Source of the DNA: Spirosoma validum
Lineage (GTDB): Bacteria > Bacteroidota > Bacteroidia > Cytophagales > Spirosomataceae
Assembly (NCBI RefSeq): GCF_014699035.1
Contig: NZ_JACXAA010000004.1
Location: 1 to 64,000 of the forward strand
Direction of reading: 5' to 3'
Length of the DNA: 64,000 bases
The number at the start of each line of letters is the position of its first letter. The stretch's first letter is position 1. This document shows positions 59,466 to 64,000 of this stretch, one piece after another. Position numbers and translations under genes: made by a program. A model generated the notes under the pieces. The model saw only the letters and a program-made list of their open reading frames with translations, was not told the DNA's origin and ran no database searches.

Positions 59466-59777
59466 ATGGGTATATACAATGATGGGACAATAAAGCCTTT
59501 TGATACGTGTCCAATAACAGGCGAACCAGCTAGTTACGATTTTTTAACTATCAGAAGAGTCAATGAGGATGGACGAACAATTAATCTAGACGGTTTTGAA
59601 TACCAATTAAAAACCCTTAATCCAAATATTACAATTCTAGTTGATGTGTTTGATTGTCAAGAAGAATTCTATTCTAAACTGCGGCCTTATGCTGACTTAA
59701 TTAAGGCGCTCATAGTAGCCTATCATAAGAATACGGTTTTCGATATGAACCCCCGACTTTTTCCATTTAGAATATAG
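59466..59777 (+). CDS. Hypothetical protein after AbiGi gene
   Basis: 103 residues, beginning MGIYNDGTIKPFDTCPITGE. Contains ITILVDVFDCQEEFYSKLRP and a helical middle. No signal or membrane helix. It lies 114 bases downstream of the AbiGi gene on the same strand and is closed by a T-rich hairpin, so it could be a partner or an independent cassette. No family is recognised. Confidence 0.55.
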   Translation: MGIYNDGTIKPFDTCPITGEPASYDFLTIRRVNEDGRTINLDGFEYQLKTLNPNITILVDVFDCQEEFYSKLRPYADLIKALIVAYHKNTVFDMNPRLFPFRI

Positions 59778-59958
59778 TGGACATGTTTGAGACTAGCAGC
59801 TAATGCTACGCTGGCTGGACTAATTCGTAAATGAATGTACAATAGGGCGCTTGATCAAAGACACTAGGTAGCAGGTAGTTGTAATTGTGTCTAAAGTATT
59901 ATGTTTGCGGTGACTTATAGCTTATAGAGTCGCAATTGACTATGTTAAAATAGAGTCA

Positions 59959-59996
59959 AAAACAGGAGGCCACGTATTGAGACTCCTGTTTTTTTA
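59959..59996. terminator. Bidirectional terminator
   Basis: AACAGGAG (59961-59968) pairs with CTCCTGTT (59983-59990); five As precede and seven Ts follow, so it can act on both converging transcripts. Confidence 0.85.
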
Positions 59997-60010
59997 TGCC
60001 GTCAGCCCAT

Positions 60011-60418
60011 CTAATCCTCTAATTCATCGGCATTGATTAGGAGCCAGCCAATTCTTGCCTTAACAATCTTGACAGCCTCTTCGTGAGACATAGTTCTTGC
60101 CTCCTCATGTAATGATCCAAACTGGGCAACATTAGTGTGTTTGGTATCCGCATAGTGAGCAAAGTAGGTAGCCAATGTTTGATACCAGGGATCGAACGCT
60201 TCATTAAATCCCGTTCTAACGCTATCATGTATTGGCGGCAGAGAGCGGACATGTTCAAATTGAACATCCGTGAATGTCGTGTATACTTGGTACCTGTATT
60301 CGTTATCTCTAAGAAATGCTTCTAACTCCTCTACCAATTGATACGCTGACTCTTTCATGATTTTGCGTATACCTGGGCCCTTTAGATCAATTTCTGATGG
60401 TTTCGATTGTGGATTCAT
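60011..60418 (-). CDS. Conserved accessory protein, paralogue of 46315 gene
   Basis: 135 residues. Shares the central QFEHVRSLPPIHDSVRTGFN and C-terminal EAVKIVKARIGWLLINADEL segments with the protein at 46315-46719. The N-terminal 25 residues differ (MNPQSKPSEIDLKGPGIRKI here, PGIRQI there). Soluble and mostly helical. The function of this family is unknown; its repeated presence in accessory DNA suggests mobility or a role tied to such elements. Confidence 0.75.
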   Translation of the reverse strand: MNPQSKPSEIDLKGPGIRKIMKESAYQLVEELEAFLRDNEYRYQVYTTFTDVQFEHVRSLPPIHDSVRTGFNEAFDPWYQTLATYFAHYADTKHTNVAQFGSLHEEARTMSHEEAVKIVKARIGWLLINADELED

Positions 60419-60626
60419 AAGTAACTATGATTTAGTGTACCAAACATAACTTAATCAAGAATTAATTGATTGAGTATTTCGTGCTTGTTTCGTAAACGGT
60501 AGTAGTGAAGCCGCTTACTCAAAGCGAGAAAGCGAGTTCACGATTTTATTGTAAGGCGGCAGGGCTATTTGTTTTTAACTCGAATGTGCTATCTTATAAT
60601 CATTAAAAATTTTCCCTCATCTCCCT

Positions 60627-60947
60627 ATGCACTACTACCTCCGCCTGCACTGCTACAACGACTCCAGCCGCCAGTCCTTTACTCAGCTTGGCCCCGATGA
60701 ATCCGTTGAGGGGCCTGTTCACTTTGAGTATGGTGAGTTGGTTCGGGTTGGAGAGGAGAAGGACGACCCGGCCACCTGGCTGTTGTATTACGTAGCACAT
60801 AGGACGGGCATGAAGCAAATTGCTGATCCGGCTAGAGAAGGGAAGAAAGCGTTATTGTTTGAGGTTTACTTGGCCAGGAAAGAACAGTGGGCGGAGTTTG
60901 AAATGCCGCAGGAGTTGCGGGATGTAATGGACTCAGACTCGTTTTAA
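60627..60947 (+). CDS. Small hypothetical protein
   Basis: 106 residues, beginning MHYYLRLHCYNDSSRQSFTQ. The middle has LVRVGEEKDDPATWLLYYVA, the end EMPQELRDVMDSDSF. Soluble, acidic, GC-richer than its neighbours. A T-rich hairpin follows. No family is recognised. Confidence 0.6.
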   Translation: MHYYLRLHCYNDSSRQSFTQLGPDESVEGPVHFEYGELVRVGEEKDDPATWLLYYVAHRTGMKQIADPAREGKKALLFEVYLARKEQWAEFEMPQELRDVMDSDSF

Positions 60948-61045
60948 TGGGTTTTAAATGTGAGTGCGCTAGTCCAAATTAAGCGGTTTGGCGTATGTTT
61001 GATAACTCTGTAAGCTTATGCTTACAATGGTGTGGATAAAAGCGG

Positions 61046-61080
61046 AAAGCTAGGCTGCCTTGTGGCCTGGCTTTTTTTTT
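61046..61080 (+). terminator. Rho-independent terminator
   Basis: AAAGCTAGGC (61046-61055) pairs with GCCTGGCTTT (61065-61074, one G-U), in a run of nine Ts ending at 61080. It serves the 60627 gene. Confidence 0.85.
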
Positions 61081-61182
61081 GCTGAAAAGCGAGAATGGCT
61101 ACCGTTAAATTAATAGGCTGCTACTGACTTGGATCTAAGGTGTAATATTGGGTGGGTCTACATTCTCATAAAATGTAACTAG

Positions 61183-61234
61183 TTGGCAACTAAACAGCCA
61201 CCGCCCGTTTGGGAGGCGGCTGTTTAGTTGCCAA
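61183..61234. terminator. 17-bp perfect hairpin after the ATPase gene
   Basis: TTGGCAACTAAACAGCC (61183-61199) and its exact complement (61218-61234), with an inner CCGCC/GGCGG pairing. It lies 45 bases beyond the stop of the minus-strand ATPase gene. The rest of 60948-61278 holds no gene. Confidence 0.75.
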
Positions 61235-61278
61235 TAGATGAGTATAATATTCAGCGTTATTAGGTCAAACGACTACTT

Positions 61279-63123
61279 TTATAAAGGTTTTATGTTGTTT
61301 TTCACTACCTCATTCGGATTTGACTGCTGTGTAAACTTTACGGGAAAACCCTGAACGTTCAAAATAGTACTGTTCTTATCAACAAGAAGAGTATTATTAC
61401 CCTCCAATTGTTCTACTTCAAATTTAAAAAGCGATGCCTTGTCCCCCAGTAGGCGCATCGCCATGTTGGTAATTTCAAGCGTAGCACTAGGCGAAGTTAA
61501 TTTACTAATCGCTGGGGCGGCAAAAGATAATAAGATTTCTGATACAGCCTCTGCTTCGTTTATATCAGGTGATAGAGATGCATATTTTAATGCTTTAATT
61601 ACGTCTGCATACTGGCTATTAATTTGCTCCATAGGGAGTTGATCCATAGACTCGGTTTCTGATGCAGCTGAAGTTATTTTGTCACTAGTCGTTACGTTTG
61701 GTTGAGCAAAGTAATAATCCTCTATTGTACCTTTTCGTAGCAAAAAGCATCCGGCCTCTTCCAAAATTCCTAGCAATCCATCGAATCGCTTGCGAGCCGT
61801 TATTAAATCAGATTTAAAGGGGAGTGAATTTAATTGCTTTATGCCAGAATTTAAAAGGTACTTCAACAGAACCCTCTTCTTTTGAGTGCTATCGGTTATA
61901 GTTTCACTCGTTAAGTGAATTTCAAGTTCAGTCCAGTGATTATCAACAATTTTGGTAAAATCTCCGTAAACTAATTTAGTCATTTCATGAACGGACTTAT
62001 GACCAAAATCCTGAGCTTTCTGCTCTGCTTTATCGTTAATTGATAACGCGTTAATTAAAGATGTTCCATCTGCAATGCTGTCTAAGTCAGTTAAAATTAC
62101 TGGTGTTTTGCCTATAGCCTGAAATAATTTTGTCACTATTGGCATTTGGTCTTTTCCAATCACAGGTAGTATCTGAGATCCAGCGGCATTCAGGTATAGA
62201 TCACACTTCCCTTCTAAGAAAGAGCATATTATCTCATCGCTCGGCCCTTCTACCATTAAAGGGCGCTGGGCGAAAAATGCAGCTTTGTGTATATGTCCCA
62301 TTCTCATAAGCAGCGACCTTATCTTATTATACTTCAACTCCTTAGCATCAAAAGCAAGCTGTTTTGGAGAAGTATCTATAGTTGAAAAAAACACGAAATT
62401 GCATATGTCTTCCGGCCTGCGAATGGTTATAAATTCAGGAGAATGGGTGCTAATAATTATCGCTTTTTTGCCAGGTATTTTAGGATCGCCAGCAACGCGT
62501 TCCATTTCCATTCTCAAGAAAGCTTGCAACTGAGGATGAAGAGAGATTTCTGGTTCGTCTATAAAAAGTATACTAATCTCATCATTATATATAGCAGTCA
62601 AAATCGACACTAAATGTAAAAGCCCACTTGCCTCTTTTGCGGATGTATAAACAGAACCTACCTCGTTAGTACGTTTAAAATTTACTTTCAAACGCCCGCT
62701 ATCCCATTCAAGAATAATATCCCGATGAAAAATTTTTCGTAGTCTTTCTGCAACCTTTATAAGTATATCAACACGATCACTCAATGTAAAAAAATCTCCT
62801 ATAGCTGATTCAGAACTCAACCTATATTGCTTAGTTCCTGAATCACCCATGTACGCATCTTCAGGATTTGTATAACTTCGTCCACCATGGGCATTTGATC
62901 TATACTGCTCATAGAAACCTAGTCTTCCTGCTGAAATGTATCTTGCAGCACAAATAGACGGTATTACATGACTATTAGCTCTTAGGAATTTAAGAAACTG
63001 AGTTTTTCCTGAACCGTTAGGGCCTACAAAAATGGTTAAGCCTGAGTGAATAGTTAAATCAACAGGATTGCCATTAAATAGGTCAGGGACTTTGTCGAAA
63101 GGGATTTTGATTGGAAAAGGCAT
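61279..63123 (-). CDS. OLD-like ATPase with TOPRIM nuclease domain
   Basis: 614 residues from ATG at 63123 (MPFPIKIPFDKV). Walker A GPNGSGKTQF (34-41), ABC-type signature AKEASGLLHLVSILTAIYND, Walker B ILFIDEPEISLHPQLQAFL, and the switch His in IIISTHSPEF make an ABC/SMC-like ATPase. A TOPRIM domain follows: LMVEGPSDEIICSFLEGK (catalytic Glu) and PVILTDLDSIADG (DxD). The C-terminal 200 residues are unassigned. This is the build of OLD-family endonucleases, several of which act against phages, including GajA of Gabija. The gene encoded upstream on the same strand may be its partner. Confidence 0.85.
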   Translation of the reverse strand: MPFPIKIPFDKVPDLFNGNPVDLTIHSGLTIFVGPNGSGKTQFLKFLRANSHVIPSICAARYISAGRLGFYEQYRSNAHGGRSYTNPEDAYMGDSGTKQYRLSSESAIGDFFTLSDRVDILIKVAERLRKIFHRDIILEWDSGRLKVNFKRTNEVGSVYTSAKEASGLLHLVSILTAIYNDEISILFIDEPEISLHPQLQAFLRMEMERVAGDPKIPGKKAIIISTHSPEFITIRRPEDICNFVFFSTIDTSPKQLAFDAKELKYNKIRSLLMRMGHIHKAAFFAQRPLMVEGPSDEIICSFLEGKCDLYLNAAGSQILPVIGKDQMPIVTKLFQAIGKTPVILTDLDSIADGTSLINALSINDKAEQKAQDFGHKSVHEMTKLVYGDFTKIVDNHWTELEIHLTSETITDSTQKKRVLLKYLLNSGIKQLNSLPFKSDLITARKRFDGLLGILEEAGCFLLRKGTIEDYYFAQPNVTTSDKITSAASETESMDQLPMEQINSQYADVIKALKYASLSPDINEAEAVSEILLSFAAPAISKLTSPSATLEITNMAMRLLGDKASLFKFEVEQLEGNNTLLVDKNSTILNVQGFPVKFTQQSNPNEVVKNNIKPL

Positions 63124-63485
63124 TAGATATAAGACTATTAATTTATAGATCAAATAACGATTTTAATGGATTCTATATCAAATCCAAAGTTTTTTGTTTC
63201 AATATTTTGGTACTATCTTAAAATCGCTTCGAGTCTCAAGTAGGGTGATTTTTACTATGCCTACTCAACCGCATTGTCAATCCTCCTCAGCATGAACTTT
63301 AAATCGCCAATCCGAACAATAGGCGGGCCGAAACCGCCCAGGTGTAACGTACCCGTTTCGGGGTAGAGAGTTTAGTTTCGAACGCTTTATAATGGCAATA
63401 GTTATCGAAAGAGGTGTAAAGTCGAGGGAGGGCAGGGCACCAAGGGGGTGAGCATTTTCTAGGTAAAGAAATCGACTAGCCTTTG
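63124..63485. other. Intergenic gap between ATPase and upstream partner gene
   Basis: About 360 bases. The part next to the ATPase gene is AT-rich and probably holds its promoter; 63290-63450 is unexpectedly GC-rich (AATAGGCGGGCCGAAACCGC) compared with both sides, without an open frame. I see no tRNA or known repeat in it. Confidence 0.35.
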
Positions 63486-64000
63486 TTATTGTATTTTTTC
63501 ATATAAAACCTTATTTATATACGCTTGCTCATTGATACCAAAGTGTTGGTATTTTATCCAGTCTAAGGAACTCAATGTACCTGTATAGTCAGACTCCTCT
63601 TTTAATATATGCTGGGTCACTACTCTTTCATTCTTTTTCATACCATCTGTAACTCTTTCTTGTACGGAACTTGTTATCTTATACACCTGTGTATCACGTC
63701 TATGTAGTTCAATATGTGTACCACTAACAAATGCGTTTTTGTACTCTTCCTTGTCCCTTCTAAAGACAGTGCGCTGAAACCACTTTTTCGATCCATCCCC
63801 TACTTCGAAAACGGCCACCAATAAAATTAAATTATTTTCGGGTTTTAATTGAAGCTCTTTTAGGTAAGTTTCTATCCCAGGGCCAATGACTGTAATATTT
63901 GTACCAGGATCAATTTTATTACCATTTATTATGTACATGTACCTGTCCGGGAAGTTATCAAACATTTGATCAGTTGCAAATAGTTTAACATTCAGGTTAT
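63486..64000 (-). CDS. Partial hypothetical protein upstream of the ATPase
   Basis: At least 171 residues; an ATG exists at 63965, but the frame remains open to the window edge (NLNVKLFATDQMFDNFPDRY), so the true start is probably outside. Beta-rich first half (LILLVAVFEVGDGSKKWFQR) and a charged second half (KKNERVVTQHILKEESDYTG). No membrane helix. It is on the same strand as the OLD-like ATPase, 362 bases upstream of it, so joint function is possible but the large gap argues for separate promoters. No family is recognised. Confidence 0.6.
   Translation of the reverse strand, partial: NLNVKLFATDQMFDNFPDRYMYIINGNKIDPGTNITVIGPGIETYLKELQLKPENNLILLVAVFEVGDGSKKWFQRTVFRRDKEEYKNAFVSGTHIELHRRDTQVYKITSSVQERVTDGMKKNERVVTQHILKEESDYTGTLSSLDWIKYQHFGINEQAYINKVLYEKIQ

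Noticed and set aside
1291-60505. A 16-base match (TTTCGTAAACGGTAGT) between about 1292 and 60488.
   Set aside because: A single match of this length within 64 kb is near chance expectation and the flanks do not align.
1-64000. CRISPR arrays, tRNA or rRNA genes.
   Set aside because: No regularly spaced identical repeats and no sequence recognisable as tRNA or rRNA were seen by reading; a covariance search would be needed to exclude a tRNA at the island borders.

Overview
The window reads as a chromosome segment of a Bacteroidota member, most likely order Cytophagales (Spirosoma-like). The evidence is a SusC/SusD pair with FecR anti-sigma and ECF sigma factor, LytS-type histidine kinases, many signal-peptide and lipobox proteins, near absence of Shine-Dalgarno sites, and promoter boxes of the Bacteroidota type (TTTG, about 19 bases, TAnnTTTG). 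Genus is inference; no rRNA or tRNA gene was seen.

Positions 1-38.8 kb look like host chromosome. In order: a truncated secreted protein and a tail-collar protein; a DyP peroxidase with a small partner gene; an ArsR regulator; a GH9 cellulase-type enzyme; an SGNH esterase facing a membrane acyltransferase; two orphan LytS-type kinases flanking a beta-helix lipoprotein; a seven-gene minus-strand locus (ECF sigma, FecR, SusC, SusD, GntP permease, mannonate-dehydratase-like enzyme, glucarate dehydratase) for import and breakdown of sugar acids; a GH13 amylase; a transglutaminase; a cold-shock protein; an SDR; a histone-deacetylase-family enzyme; a metallohydrolase; an HpcH/HpaI aldolase that could take the glucarate dehydratase product; rplU-rpmA; and an Nfu Fe-S scaffold.

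Positions 39.0-54.3 kb form a phage-derived island. A repressor-like gene and a long leftmost operon diverge from a palindromic operator. The operon holds translationally coupled small genes, a coiled-coil protein, zinc-ribbon proteins and an HNH endonuclease, and is followed by three tiny membrane ORFs. Then come unrelated small genes, a cytoplasmic trypsin-like protease, umuDC, and a tailspike with its neighbour. The island ends in a broken phage structural gene and a broken copy of the small HTH gene that opens it. No integrase, terminase, portal or capsid gene is present, so this is a remnant or satellite rather than an intact prophage.

Positions 54.3-64 kb are AT-rich accessory DNA resembling a defence island or gene-cassette region. 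It holds two anchored proteins of unknown function, three tandem hairpin modules, a LuxR-type regulator with a degenerate receiver, a glycine-zipper peptide followed by a small membrane protein, an AbiGi-family protein, a second copy of a 135-residue protein also found at 46.3 kb, and an OLD-like ATPase-TOPRIM protein with an upstream partner that runs off the window. Several pairs here could be toxin-immunity or anti-phage modules; none is proven by sequence alone.
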